Positions 35,565 to 43,674 of a stretch of DNA of 64,000 nucleotides are shown here, piece by piece (positions within the stretch are counted from its first letter, which is position 1; each line of letters begins with the position of its first letter). This DNA comes from Pedobacter steynii. Lineage in GTDB: Bacteria; Bacteroidota; Bacteroidia; Sphingobacteriales; Sphingobacteriaceae. The notes beneath the pieces are model-generated. The model was not told where the DNA came from and did not search any database. It saw only the letters and a program-made list of their open reading frames with translations. The DNA is taken from positions 3,906,001-3,970,000 of the forward strand of contig NZ_CP017141.1 of assembly GCF_001721645.1 (NCBI RefSeq), given 5' to 3'. A program made the translations under genes and the position numbers.

Positions 35565-36272
35565 CTAAAAATTCGGTTTCAATACATACTTATCATAGAA
35601 CCTGAAAATATGTTCAGCTGCTTCCTCGGCAGTATCTACTAACCTGAACAGGTTCAAATCTTCTGCATGAATATTATGTTCCTTCTGTAACATGGTGCTC
35701 TTGATCCAGTCTACCAGGCCACCCCAGTAATCTTTCCCTACCAATACAATCGGGAATCTGGCAATCTTTCCGGTTTGAATCAATGTAATCGCCTCAAAAA
35801 GCTCATCCATAGTTCCCATTCCACCTGGCAATACGACAAATCCCTGCGAATATTTCATAAACATTACCTTCCTGATAAAGAAGTAATCAAACTCCAGTAA
35901 TTTGTTATGGTCAATATATTTATTGTGAAACTGTTCAAATGGAAGGTCAATATTTAAACCTACAGATTTCCCGCCATTCATGTGTGCTCCTTTGTTACCT
36001 GCTTCCATGATCCCGGGACCACCACCTGTGATTACCCCATAACCACGCTCTGTTAATAGTCTGCCGCATTCTACAGCAATCTCATAATATTTATTGGTTT
36101 CTGCTGTTCTTGCCGATCCAAAGATGGATACGCAAGGGCCAATTTTTGCTAATTTCTCGAAGCCGTCGACAAATTCGGCCATTATTTTAAAGATCTGCCA
36201 GGAGTCAGTAACTTTTATTTCCTGCCAGTTTTTATTTTCAAACGCACTTCTTATTTTCTCTTCACTTGTCAT
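35565..36272 (-). CDS. LOG family protein (TIGR00730), Rossmann fold
   Basis: 235 residues with the LOG signature PGGMGTMDELFEAITLIQTGKI and the preceding GVITGGGPGIMEAGNKGAHMNGGKSVGLNIDLP. Relatives are cytokinin riboside monophosphate phosphoribohydrolases (Lonely Guy) or generic nucleotide-processing enzymes; in bacteria the substrate is often AMP or other NMPs. It follows the symporter gene by 18 bases on the minus strand and is probably co-transcribed with it. Confidence 0.88.
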   Translation of the reverse strand: MTSEEKIRSAFENKNWQEIKVTDSWQIFKIMAEFVDGFEKLAKIGPCVSIFGSARTAETNKYYEIAVECGRLLTERGYGVITGGGPGIMEAGNKGAHMNGGKSVGLNIDLPFEQFHNKYIDHNKLLEFDYFFIRKVMFMKYSQGFVVLPGGMGTMDELFEAITLIQTGKIARFPIVLVGKDYWGGLVDWIKSTMLQKEHNIHAEDLNLFRLVDTAEEAAEHIFRFYDKYVLKPNF

Positions 36273-36290
36273 TCTATAGATATTTAGGTA

Positions 36291-37799
36291 TTAAAATTTT
36301 GTTTGTAAATCTGTTTTTTTGCTGATCAGTAACAGCCCGATAAAGGTAATCAGTCCATTTACCAGAATCAGCTCCACACTAAAAACATAACCTCCTAATA
36401 AGGTGGCTGAATTGGCATTTAGCAAATAGCAGATCGCCGGTGAGATGAGGCATACTAAAGGTACTAATTTATCATGAAGTCCTCTTTTTCTTACAAAAAG
36501 ACCGAAACTATACAGACCAAGAAGTGGGCCATAAGTATAAGAGGCGACTTTAAAAATCCCTTTTACTACTGACTCATCATTAAAAGCGTTGAATATGATG
36601 ATCACAAGGAACATCAATAATGAAAATCCTACGTGAACCATATGTCTCTTTTTAACCAGGTCTTTGGAATTTGAATCTTCTTTTTTATCCATCTGTAGAA
36701 AGTCCACACAAAAAGAGGTGGTCAGTGCTGTTAATGCAGAGTCTGTAGTGGCAAATGTAGCTGCTGTTAAGCCCAGCATAAATACAATAGCCGGAACTAC
36801 ACTAAGGTGATTCAGGGCAATCTCAGGGAAAAGAAAATCTGTTCTTGGTTTACCTGTCACATGATCTAATGGAATTTCGATCCCGTTCTTTGTGGCATAA
36901 ATGTATAATAAAGCGCCTACACTCAAAAAGAAGATATTCAGGATCACGAAAACTCCGGTGAAAGTAAACATGTTCTTTTGCGCTTCACCTATGGTTTTCA
37001 TACTCAGGTTTTTTTGCATCAGATCCTGGTCTAATCCGGTCATGGCAATGGTTACAAAGATCCCTCCGAGCAGCTGTTTACTGAAATGGAAATTGCTCGT
37101 CAGAAAGTCCTCGTAAAAGAAAATTTTGGAATAACCGCTGTTTTTAATCGACTCAAAGGCTTTAGGAATATCCATATCCAGACTGCTGCAAACAAAATAT
37201 AGGGTCAGAAATACAGATAATACCAGGAAGAAAGTTTGCAGGGTATCAGTGATAATGATCGTTTTTAGTCCGCCTTTAAACGTATAAGACCAAATGAGTC
37301 CCAGAGAGATTAGTACCGTTGCCCAGAAAGGAATCCCGTAACTGTCAAATATAAAGCGTTGTAATACAATAACTACCAGGTATAAACGAAAAGCAGACCC
37401 TATGGTTCTGGAAATCAGAAAGATGGAGGCTGCAGTTTTATAGCTGTAGAAACCCAGTCTTTGTTCAATATAGCTGTAGATGGAAGTGAGCCTCATCCGG
37501 TAATAGAGGGGGAGTAGCACTGTTGCGATAATGATAAATCCTATGGCATTGCCGAGCACAAATTGAAAATATTGAAACTGGTTACCTGAAGGGGCCCCAA
37601 CTTCTCCCGGAACGGAAATGAAAGTTACTCCGGATAATGCTGTTCCGATCATCCCAAAGGCCACGAGGTACCATTTTGAATTTCTGTTTGCAATAAAAAA
37701 AGTGGAGTTATCAGATGATTTTTTCGAAGTTGCAAATGCAATGATGATCAGGATCAGGAAATAACCAATTAAAAAAGACAAAAGTATAGCTGGGCTCAT
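36291..37799 (-). CDS. Sodium:solute symporter family transporter
   Basis: 502 residues with about 13 hydrophobic helices. The N-terminus has WYLVAFGMIGTALSGVTFISVPG, the SSS family helix 1-2 region with sodium-site residues. Later come TFKGGLKTIIITDTLQTFFLV, GLDQDLMQKNLSMKT and LGLTAATFATTDSALTALTTSFCVD, all SSS hallmarks. The substrate cannot be told. It heads a two-gene unit with the LOG protein. Confidence 0.9.
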   Translation of the reverse strand: MSPAILLSFLIGYFLILIIIAFATSKKSSDNSTFFIANRNSKWYLVAFGMIGTALSGVTFISVPGEVGAPSGNQFQYFQFVLGNAIGFIIIATVLLPLYYRMRLTSIYSYIEQRLGFYSYKTAASIFLISRTIGSAFRLYLVVIVLQRFIFDSYGIPFWATVLISLGLIWSYTFKGGLKTIIITDTLQTFFLVLSVFLTLYFVCSSLDMDIPKAFESIKNSGYSKIFFYEDFLTSNFHFSKQLLGGIFVTIAMTGLDQDLMQKNLSMKTIGEAQKNMFTFTGVFVILNIFFLSVGALLYIYATKNGIEIPLDHVTGKPRTDFLFPEIALNHLSVVPAIVFMLGLTAATFATTDSALTALTTSFCVDFLQMDKKEDSNSKDLVKKRHMVHVGFSLLMFLVIIIFNAFNDESVVKGIFKVASYTYGPLLGLYSFGLFVRKRGLHDKLVPLVCLISPAICYLLNANSATLLGGYVFSVELILVNGLITFIGLLLISKKTDLQTKF

Positions 37800-37877
37800 A
37801 GTATGTTTTTAGCAGCTAAATGTAAGAAAATCAAATTTTAAAAATCAAATAACGGAAGATAAATATAAATTTGTAAG

Positions 37878-38495
37878 ATGAACTTTTCTTCTAAACTTCT
37901 TGAAGACGCTGTCAATGAATTTTCAAAGTTGCCAGGAGTTGGACAAAAGACCGCATTACGTCTGGTATTACACTTATTAAACAAGGAGCAGGAGGAGGTG
38001 TCAAACTTCGGAAATGCCATCATTAAACTCAGACAGGAGATCAAGCACTGTGCAATTTGCCATAACATCTCCGATCAGCAGATTTGCGAAATATGTACTG
38101 CCAATAAGCGGGATAAGGAAGTGATTTGTGTGGTGGAGGATACCAGAGATGTAATGGCAGTAGAGAATACCGGTCAGTATTTTGGCGTGTACCATGTGCT
38201 GGGTGGCCTGATCTCTCCAATGGATGGGGTAGGTCCGTCTGATCTTTTTATCGATTCATTGGTGCAACGTGTAGCGACTACTCCTGTAAAAGAAGTCATA
38301 TTGGCACTAAGTGCAACTATGGAAGGGGATACTACACTTTTCTATTTATACAAACGCCTTAAGGATTTTCAAATACCAATTACCACTATTGCGCGTGGAA
38401 TTGCATTTGGTGGCGAACTCGAATATGCAGATGAAATCACCTTAGGCCGCTCTATCGTTACCAGGGTGCCTTATGAAAACTCATTAATCAAATAA
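37878..38495 (+). CDS. recR: Recombination mediator RecR
   Basis: 205 residues. RecR works with RecO/RecF to load RecA at gaps. It has the N-terminal HhH region LPGVGQKTALRLVLHLL, a four-cysteine zinc finger CAICHNISDQQICEIC, then Toprim residues in VVEDTRDVMAVENTGQYFGVYHVLGG and the Walker-B-like ELEYADEITLGRSI at the C-terminus. Length is normal. It is divergent from the symporter and five bases upstream of an SDR gene. Confidence 0.95.
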   Translation: MNFSSKLLEDAVNEFSKLPGVGQKTALRLVLHLLNKEQEEVSNFGNAIIKLRQEIKHCAICHNISDQQICEICTANKRDKEVICVVEDTRDVMAVENTGQYFGVYHVLGGLISPMDGVGPSDLFIDSLVQRVATTPVKEVILALSATMEGDTTLFYLYKRLKDFQIPITTIARGIAFGGELEYADEITLGRSIVTRVPYENSLIK

Positions 38496-38500
38496 CCCGC

Positions 38501-39316
38501 ATGGATTTTAAGAATAAGGTAGTCATCATTACCGGTGCGTCTTCAGGTATAGGAAAGGCTTGTGCCGAAGAATTTGCAAAACGTGGAGCCAACCTGGTGC
38601 TTGCTGCCAGACAATATGTTACCCTGTGTGAAATTACTGCAGAGCTGGAAAGTAAATATGGTATTCGTGCAGTAGCAGTACAGGCAGACGTGAGTAAGGA
38701 ACACGATTGCGAAGTGCTGATCAAGCAGGCATTAATTACCTTTGATAAAATCGATATCCTGGTGAATAATGCAGGGTTGTCGATGCGTGCCCTGTTTAAT
38801 GACCTTGACCTTTCTGTATTGAAAAACCTGATGGATGTGAATTTCTGGGGAACGGTGTACTGCACAAAATATGCCTTGCCGGAAATCCTGAAAACCAGGG
38901 GCGGTGTAATCGGCGTATCTTCTATTGCTGGTTACCGCGGACTGCCGGGACGTACCGGGTATTCTGCTTCTAAGTTTGCTATGAATGGTTTTATGGAAGC
39001 ATTGAGAACAGAATTATTAAAAACCGGAGTACATGTGATGGTAGCTTGTCCCGGATTTACAGCATCCAATATCCGTGTAACAGCTTTGGCTAAAGATGGT
39101 GCCGCTCATGGAGAGACGAGTATGGAAGAAGGCAAAATGATGACCGCTGATGAAGTAGCAGGCCGTATTGTAGATGGAATTGCCGGAAGAAAGCGCACAT
39201 TGATCATGACGGGGCAAGGAAAACTAACGGTATGGATTAATAAACTGTTACCCGCTTTAGCAGATAAACTTGTGTTTAACCACTTTACAAAAGAGAAAAA
39301 CGCATTGATTAAATAA
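38501..39316 (+). CDS. Short-chain dehydrogenase/reductase
   Basis: 271 residues. The cofactor site is ITGASSGIG (about residues 10-18), NNAG is conserved (LVNNAGLS), and the catalytic Ser-Tyr-Lys are present in GVSSIAGYRGLPGRTGYSASKFAM. An Arg follows the glycine motif region, suggesting NADP(H) preference, which is not certain. Substrate unknown. It begins five bases after recR and ends 36 bases before the second copy of the hairpin repeat. Confidence 0.9.
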   Translation: MDFKNKVVIITGASSGIGKACAEEFAKRGANLVLAARQYVTLCEITAELESKYGIRAVAVQADVSKEHDCEVLIKQALITFDKIDILVNNAGLSMRALFNDLDLSVLKNLMDVNFWGTVYCTKYALPEILKTRGGVIGVSSIAGYRGLPGRTGYSASKFAMNGFMEALRTELLKTGVHVMVACPGFTASNIRVTALAKDGAAHGETSMEEGKMMTADEVAGRIVDGIAGRKRTLIMTGQGKLTVWINKLLPALADKLVFNHFTKEKNALIK

Positions 39317-39352
39317 GAGATTCCACTCTGGCTTGGCATCTTGCTTTTTTCT

Positions 39353-39447
39353 TCAAATACAGGAGATGTTCTTCAGCGGCTGAAATCTTTTGCGCTGAAG
39401 AGCGCTAAAATCTTTCTATGCCTTTTCAGAACATCTCCCGTATTTGA
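39353..39447. repeat. Core-hairpin repeat, copy 2a
   Basis: Outer arms at 39353-39372 and 39428-39447 pair over 20 bases with one mismatch (TCAAATAC / GTATTTGA, GGAGATGTTCT / AGAACATCTCC). Inside is GAAA-TC-TTTTGCGC (39382-39395), loop TGAAGA (39396-39401) and GCGC-T-AAAA-TC-TTTC (39402-39416), then TATGCCTTTTCAG. The core matches copy 3a almost base for base while the outer arms are unrelated. Confidence 0.8.
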
Positions 39448-39538
39448 GAAATCCTGCATAGAATTAAGGTTCGTTCCACGGGCTAAACCGCGACCCGTGT
39501 ATTTATAAATTTCAAGAGCAATAGTTATGCATTCATTT

Positions 39539-39672
39539 GCATCATGTGAGGGAGCAATCATTTTTTTGAACAAAAATGTCACTCTGCTTTGAAGACATTC
39601 GAAGATTTGCCCTTCAGCAAAGATTCGGGGATGAAAAGGAGAAGGGATATTTTTGTAACACTTAATTTCTCT
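39539..39672. repeat. Core-hairpin repeat, copy 2b
   Basis: A ~134-base segment nearly identical to 47558-47687 (for example CTTTGAAGACATTCGAAG, TTTGCCCTTCAGCAAAGATT, GGGATATTTTTGTAA). Its core is GAA-GA-TTTGC, loop CCTTCA (39611-39616), GCAAA-GA-TTC: two opposed GA steps inside the stem. Orientation is inverted relative to copy 2a. Together with 2a it fills most of the gap between the SDR gene and the trp leader. Confidence 0.8.
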
Positions 39673-39817
39673 CGCCCAGGATTAAGGTTTTATGATTTTT
39701 ACTGGTGTTAACCTATTGTTTATTAGGGTTTAATTGGTGCGTCAGGTTTTAAATCATAGCCATGCGCTTGGTTTTGCTTAAATAATGCCAGATATTGTTA
39801 ATAATTTCAAGAAAAAT

Positions 39818-39848
39818 TTTGCAATTATTAAAAACTATTCCATCTTTG
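39818..39848 (+). promoter_or_regulatory. Promoter of the trp leader
   Basis: TTTG (39818-39821), 19 bases, CATCTTTG (39841-39848): one mismatch to TAnnTTTG. The predicted start falls within a few bases of the leader ATG at 39854, so the leader message would have almost no 5' untranslated region. Confidence 0.5.
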
Positions 39849-39853
39849 CTAAG

Positions 39854-39907
39854 ATGATACAAACAAACGGACTTAATCTTTGGTGGTGGCACAACGCATT
39901 CGCGTAG
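39854..39907 (+). CDS. trpL: trp leader peptide (17 residues, three consecutive Trp)
   Basis: ATG 39854 to TAG 39907 encodes MIQTNGLNLWWWHNAFA. Three tandem TGG codons (39881-39889) in a 17-codon frame just before a terminator and a trp gene are the classic sign of ribosome-mediated attenuation. Charged tRNA-Trp level would decide whether the ribosome stalls at these codons. No clear Shine-Dalgarno site precedes it. Confidence 0.8.
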   Translation: MIQTNGLNLWWWHNAFA

Positions 39908-39979
39908 TGTAACCCCCTGTTTTGAACGTTTTTTATTACATAAAAATAATTTGAGGGTTGCTTTAAGGCAACCTTTTTT
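39888..39979 (+). terminator. trp attenuator: leader hairpin, antiterminator and terminator
   Basis: Hairpin CAC-A-ACGC (39890-39897) with GCGT-A-GTG (39902-39909) spans the leader stop codon. The terminator GGTTGC (39956-39961), loop, GCAACC (39968-39973) is followed by six T (39974-39979), ending 11 bases before the trpD ATG. AACCC at 39911-39915 can pair with GGGTT at 39955-39959, which would break the terminator stem and act as antiterminator. Pairing was judged by eye. Confidence 0.75.
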
Positions 39980-39990
39980 GTTTTATACCC

Positions 39991-40977
39991 ATGAAGAAAA
40001 TACTAAACCACTTATTTGAAAACAAGACCTTCAGCAGAGCTGAAGCACAGCGTATACTGACTTCCATTGCTTTAGGTGAGTTTAATACTTCTCAGATCGC
40101 TGCTTTTATTACCGCGTATGGAATGCGTAACATTACCGTAGAAGAGTTGCAGGGTTTTCGTGATGCCATGCTGGATCTATGTGTAAAGCTCGACTTTTCA
40201 GACCATGAACTGATCGATCTGTGTGGTACCGGTGGAGATGGAAAGGATACTTTTAACATTTCTACATTGGCTTCCTTCGTCGTGGCCGGATCGGGCCATA
40301 AAGTGGCCAAACATGGTAACTATGGTGTTTCTTCAGGCTGCGGATCGTCTAATGTGATGGAGTATTTAGGTTATCAGTTTACAAATGATCAGGATGTGCT
40401 GAAAAGAAGCCTGGACAAGTCCGGGATCTGCTTTATTCATGCTCCTTTGTTTAACCCGGCAATGAAAACGGTGGCGCCAATAAGGAAAGAACTTGGCGTA
40501 AAAACTTTCTTCAATATGCTGGGGCCAATGTGTAATCCGGCACAACCTAAAAACCAGTTGGTTGGGGTGTTTAGCCTGGAGCTGGCGCGTTTATATGCTT
40601 ACCTGTATCAGGATACGGATAAAAACTATACTATTCTGCATGCGGTGGATGGCTTTGATGAAATCTCTTTGACCTGCGATTTTAAAACATTCAGCAAAAA
40701 TGGGGAGGCGCTGAGAAAAGTGTCTGACCTCGGGTTTGAGGAAATCGATGAACAATTGATTAAAGGTGGTGATACCGTAGCCTCTTCGGCAGAGATATTT
40801 ATGAAAGTCCTGAACGGGGAAGGGGAGAATGCCCAAAACAATGTGGTGTTGTGTAATGCGGCAATAGCCTTGCAAACGATAGACAGCAGTAAGACGTTTG
40901 CCGATTGTTTTTATGAAGCGGAAGAGTCTTTATTCAGCAAAAAGGCATTAAGTACATTCAAAAGCCTGTTGTCCTGA
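39991..40977 (+). CDS. trpD: Anthranilate phosphoribosyltransferase
   Basis: Second step of tryptophan synthesis: anthranilate plus PRPP to phosphoribosylanthranilate. 328 residues with the PRPP-site motif LCGTGGDGKDTFNISTLASFVVAG, KHGNYGVSSGCGSSNVMEYLG, and the downstream FFNMLGPMCNPAQPKNQLVGVF. It is the first structural gene behind the attenuator. The stop overlaps the trpF start (ATGA), indicating translational coupling. trpE and trpG are not upstream, which is unusual. Confidence 0.95.
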   Translation: MKKILNHLFENKTFSRAEAQRILTSIALGEFNTSQIAAFITAYGMRNITVEELQGFRDAMLDLCVKLDFSDHELIDLCGTGGDGKDTFNISTLASFVVAGSGHKVAKHGNYGVSSGCGSSNVMEYLGYQFTNDQDVLKRSLDKSGICFIHAPLFNPAMKTVAPIRKELGVKTFFNMLGPMCNPAQPKNQLVGVFSLELARLYAYLYQDTDKNYTILHAVDGFDEISLTCDFKTFSKNGEALRKVSDLGFEEIDEQLIKGGDTVASSAEIFMKVLNGEGENAQNNVVLCNAAIALQTIDSSKTFADCFYEAEESLFSKKALSTFKSLLS

Positions 40978-41633
40978 TGAAAAAGCTGCTGTTGAAAATA
41001 TGTGGCATGTTGCATCCGCAGAATATTGCGGAGGTGGCAGCTTCACAACCAGACTATCTGGGTTTTATTTTCTTTAAAGGCTCAAAAAGATATGCGGGTG
41101 ATTTAGCGCCAGAGGTACTGAATGTATTGCCGGAAAGCATTCAGCGGACAGGTGTCTTTGTCAATGAAGCTGCAGAAGTTGTATTGGATCTGATTGAGAA
41201 ATACGGATTGAATGCAGTGCAGTTACATGGAGGGGAAAGCCCGGAATATGTAGGGCTTTTAGCTCAGCAGGTTAAAGCCAGGCAACCGGACTTCAAAATA
41301 ATCAAGGCATTTGGAATAGATGCAGCTTTTGATTTTCAGCAGCTACAGGGTTATGAGAAGAAAGTAGATTACTTTTTGTTTGATACACAGACACCCGATC
41401 ATGGCGGTTCAGGTAAAAAGTTCGATTGGACGCTGCTGGAAAAATATACGCTCGATGTTCCTTTTTTTTTAAGCGGGGGAATCGGACCGGAAAGTGCAGC
41501 GGTTTTAAACGCAATTACAGACCCGCGTTTGTTTGCAGTCGACGTCAACAGCCGGTTTGAACTGGAGCCAGGATTAAAAAATACCCCCGAATTGATTGAA
41601 TTTAAAACAAAGTTGTCGGGAGTAAAATCCTAA
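40977..41633 (+). CDS. trpF: Phosphoribosylanthranilate isomerase
   Basis: Amadori rearrangement of phosphoribosylanthranilate to CdRP. 218 residues, a TIM barrel starting LLLKICGMLHPQNI with the catalytic Cys (KICG), VQLHGGESPEYV and DHGGSGKKFDW containing the catalytic Asp region, then FFLSGGIGPESAA as phosphate site. Its ATG overlaps the trpD stop. The next gene starts 83 bases later. trpC, which uses its product, is not in this cluster. Confidence 0.94.
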   Translation: MKKLLLKICGMLHPQNIAEVAASQPDYLGFIFFKGSKRYAGDLAPEVLNVLPESIQRTGVFVNEAAEVVLDLIEKYGLNAVQLHGGESPEYVGLLAQQVKARQPDFKIIKAFGIDAAFDFQQLQGYEKKVDYFLFDTQTPDHGGSGKKFDWTLLEKYTLDVPFFLSGGIGPESAAVLNAITDPRLFAVDVNSRFELEPGLKNTPELIEFKTKLSGVKS

Positions 41634-41716
41634 GATGACATCAGGATACAGTGGGAAAAGAAAAGCGTTATAAGGCAAGATGGATAACGGAATACTAAAG
41701 AAATAAGAACAGGATT

Positions 41717-42898
41717 ATGAACTATTTTGTAAATGAGAAGGGTTATTTTGGAGATTTCGGAGGAGCTTACATTCCCGAAATGTTATATCCCAATGTGGAA
41801 GAACTAAGAACCAATTACCTGAAAATTATCGAAGATGAAGACTTTCAAAAGGAATTTCATCAACTGCTTAAAGATTATGTAGGAAGGCCTTCTCCCTTGT
41901 ATCTGGCAAAGCGTTTATCGCAACGCTATAATGCCAATATCTTCCTGAAAAGAGAAGACCTGAACCATACCGGTGCACATAAGATCAACAATACTATTGG
42001 TCAGATTTTATTGGCAGAGCGTCTGGGTAAAAAAAGGATCATTGCGGAAACGGGAGCAGGGCAGCATGGTGTGGCTACGGCTACAGTTTGTGCGTTGCGG
42101 GGACTGGAATGTGTGGTGTATATGGGCGAGATTGACATTAAACGTCAGGCACCCAATGTAGCGAGAATGAAAATGCTGGGGGCTACAGTGGTTCCTGCAA
42201 CTTCAGGAAGTAAAACATTGAAAGATGCAACAAATGAGGCGATGCGCGACTGGATCAATAATCCTGTTGATACCCATTATATCATCGGTTCTGTAGTAGG
42301 GCCACATCCTTATCCGGATATGGTGGCACTTTTTCAATCGATCATTTCTGAAGAAACAAAGAAGCAACTGATCGAACAAACCGGTAATGACCAGCCTGAT
42401 TATGTCCTGGCCTGTGTGGGTGGAGGAAGTAATGCAATGGGGATGTTTTATCACTTTATCAATGATGTAAAAGTGAAACTGATTGCAGTAGAAGCAGCCG
42501 GAAAAGGGGTAGACAGCGGACATTCTGCAGCCACCACCTCTTTAGGGAAAGAGGGAGTGTTACACGGTAGCAGAAGTATCCTGATGCAGACTGAAGATGG
42601 ACAGGTAATTGAACCTTATTCCGTATCTGCAGGTCTGGATTATCCTGGAATAGGTCCTCAGCACGCACACTTGTTCAAGACCTTGAGGGGAGAATATGTT
42701 TCGGTAACTGATGATGAATCTCTGCAGGCGGGGTTGTTACTGACACAGCTGGAAGGTATTATTCCTGCTATTGAAAGTGCACACGCACTGGCGTATCTGG
42801 AGAAAATGAAGTTTACAGGTAAAGAAAATGTAGTGGTTTGTTTGTCCGGAAGGGGAGATAAAGACATGGATACCTATATGAAGTATTTTGATTTATAA
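41717..42898 (+). CDS. trpB: Tryptophan synthase beta chain
   Basis: PLP enzyme joining indole and serine. 393 residues. Shows GDFGGAYIPEMLYPNVEEL, the PLP-lysine motif REDLNHTGAHKINNTIGQ, ETGAGQHGVATA, the phosphate-binding GGGSNAMG and a C-terminal CLSGRGDKDMDTY. This is the standard TrpB1 type that pairs with TrpA, whose gene follows after eight bases. Confidence 0.97.
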   Translation: MNYFVNEKGYFGDFGGAYIPEMLYPNVEELRTNYLKIIEDEDFQKEFHQLLKDYVGRPSPLYLAKRLSQRYNANIFLKREDLNHTGAHKINNTIGQILLAERLGKKRIIAETGAGQHGVATATVCALRGLECVVYMGEIDIKRQAPNVARMKMLGATVVPATSGSKTLKDATNEAMRDWINNPVDTHYIIGSVVGPHPYPDMVALFQSIISEETKKQLIEQTGNDQPDYVLACVGGGSNAMGMFYHFINDVKVKLIAVEAAGKGVDSGHSAATTSLGKEGVLHGSRSILMQTEDGQVIEPYSVSAGLDYPGIGPQHAHLFKTLRGEYVSVTDDESLQAGLLLTQLEGIIPAIESAHALAYLEKMKFTGKENVVVCLSGRGDKDMDTYMKYFDL

Positions 42899-42906
42899 GA
42901 AGAGCA

Positions 42907-43674
42907 ATGAATAGAATTAATAAGTTATTTCAGGAGAAAAAAAATATATTATCCATCTATTATACTGCAGGATATCCAAACTTAGATGATACGGTAGCGA
43001 TTGCAGAAGAGCTGGAAAGATCTGGTGCAGACCTGTTGGAAATCGGTTTTCCATATTCAGATCCTGTGGCGGATGGCCCGACCATCCAGGCGAGTAGTAA
43101 GATTGCCCTTGATGGTGGGATGACACTTAAACTGTTGTTTGAGCAATTAAAAGACCTTCGTAAAACGGTAAGTATTCCGGTGTTGCTGATGGGTTATGTA
43201 AACCCAATGTTGCAGTATGGGGTTGAAAATTTCTGTAAATCATGTGCCGAAGTTGGGGTAGATGGATGTATTGTTCCAGATCTTCCAATGCAGGAATACG
43301 AAGAGCTTTATAGTGTGGTGTTCAAAGAATACGGATTGACTAATATCTTTCTGGTTACACCTCAGACTTCTACAGAGCGGATCCGTAAAATTGATGGCCT
43401 GAGCAATGGGTTCATCTATCTGCTTTCTTCTTCTGCTACCACCGGGCAAAACCTGCAGGTATCTGAAAATACTGAGGCTTATTTCTCCAGGATTGCAGAG
43501 CTGAAACTGAGCAACCCTACTATGATTGGTTTTGGAATCAGCAGCAGGGAAACTTTTGACAAGGCTTGTCAGTATGCAAATGGTGCAATCATCGGTAGTG
43601 CTTTTGTAAAACAACTGAAGCAGGATGATGTGGCAGCCAGCGTAAAGGACTTTATGAAAATTTTTAAGTCGTAA
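42907..43674 (+). CDS. trpA: Tryptophan synthase alpha chain
   Basis: Cleaves indole-3-glycerol phosphate and channels indole to TrpB. 255 residues, TIM barrel with the catalytic Glu in LLEIGFPYSDPVADGPTIQ, the Asp motif GVDGCIVPDLPMQEY and GFGISSRETFDKA and GAIIGSAFV at the phosphate site. Its last 11 bases overlap the 3' end of the convergent nhaA gene, so there is no room for a separate terminator between them. Confidence 0.96.
   Translation: MNRINKLFQEKKNILSIYYTAGYPNLDDTVAIAEELERSGADLLEIGFPYSDPVADGPTIQASSKIALDGGMTLKLLFEQLKDLRKTVSIPVLLMGYVNPMLQYGVENFCKSCAEVGVDGCIVPDLPMQEYEELYSVVFKEYGLTNIFLVTPQTSTERIRKIDGLSNGFIYLLSSSATTGQNLQVSENTEAYFSRIAELKLSNPTMIGFGISSRETFDKACQYANGAIIGSAFVKQLKQDDVAASVKDFMKIFKS

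Noticed and set aside
39373..39582. 69-codon minus-strand frame in the trp upstream region
   Set aside because: It lies within repeat copies 2a and 2b and has no conserved-looking sequence.
39353..39672. CRISPR-like array or phage attachment site
   Set aside because: Only two inverted cores at this locus, no regular spacers, no integrase or cas gene in the window.
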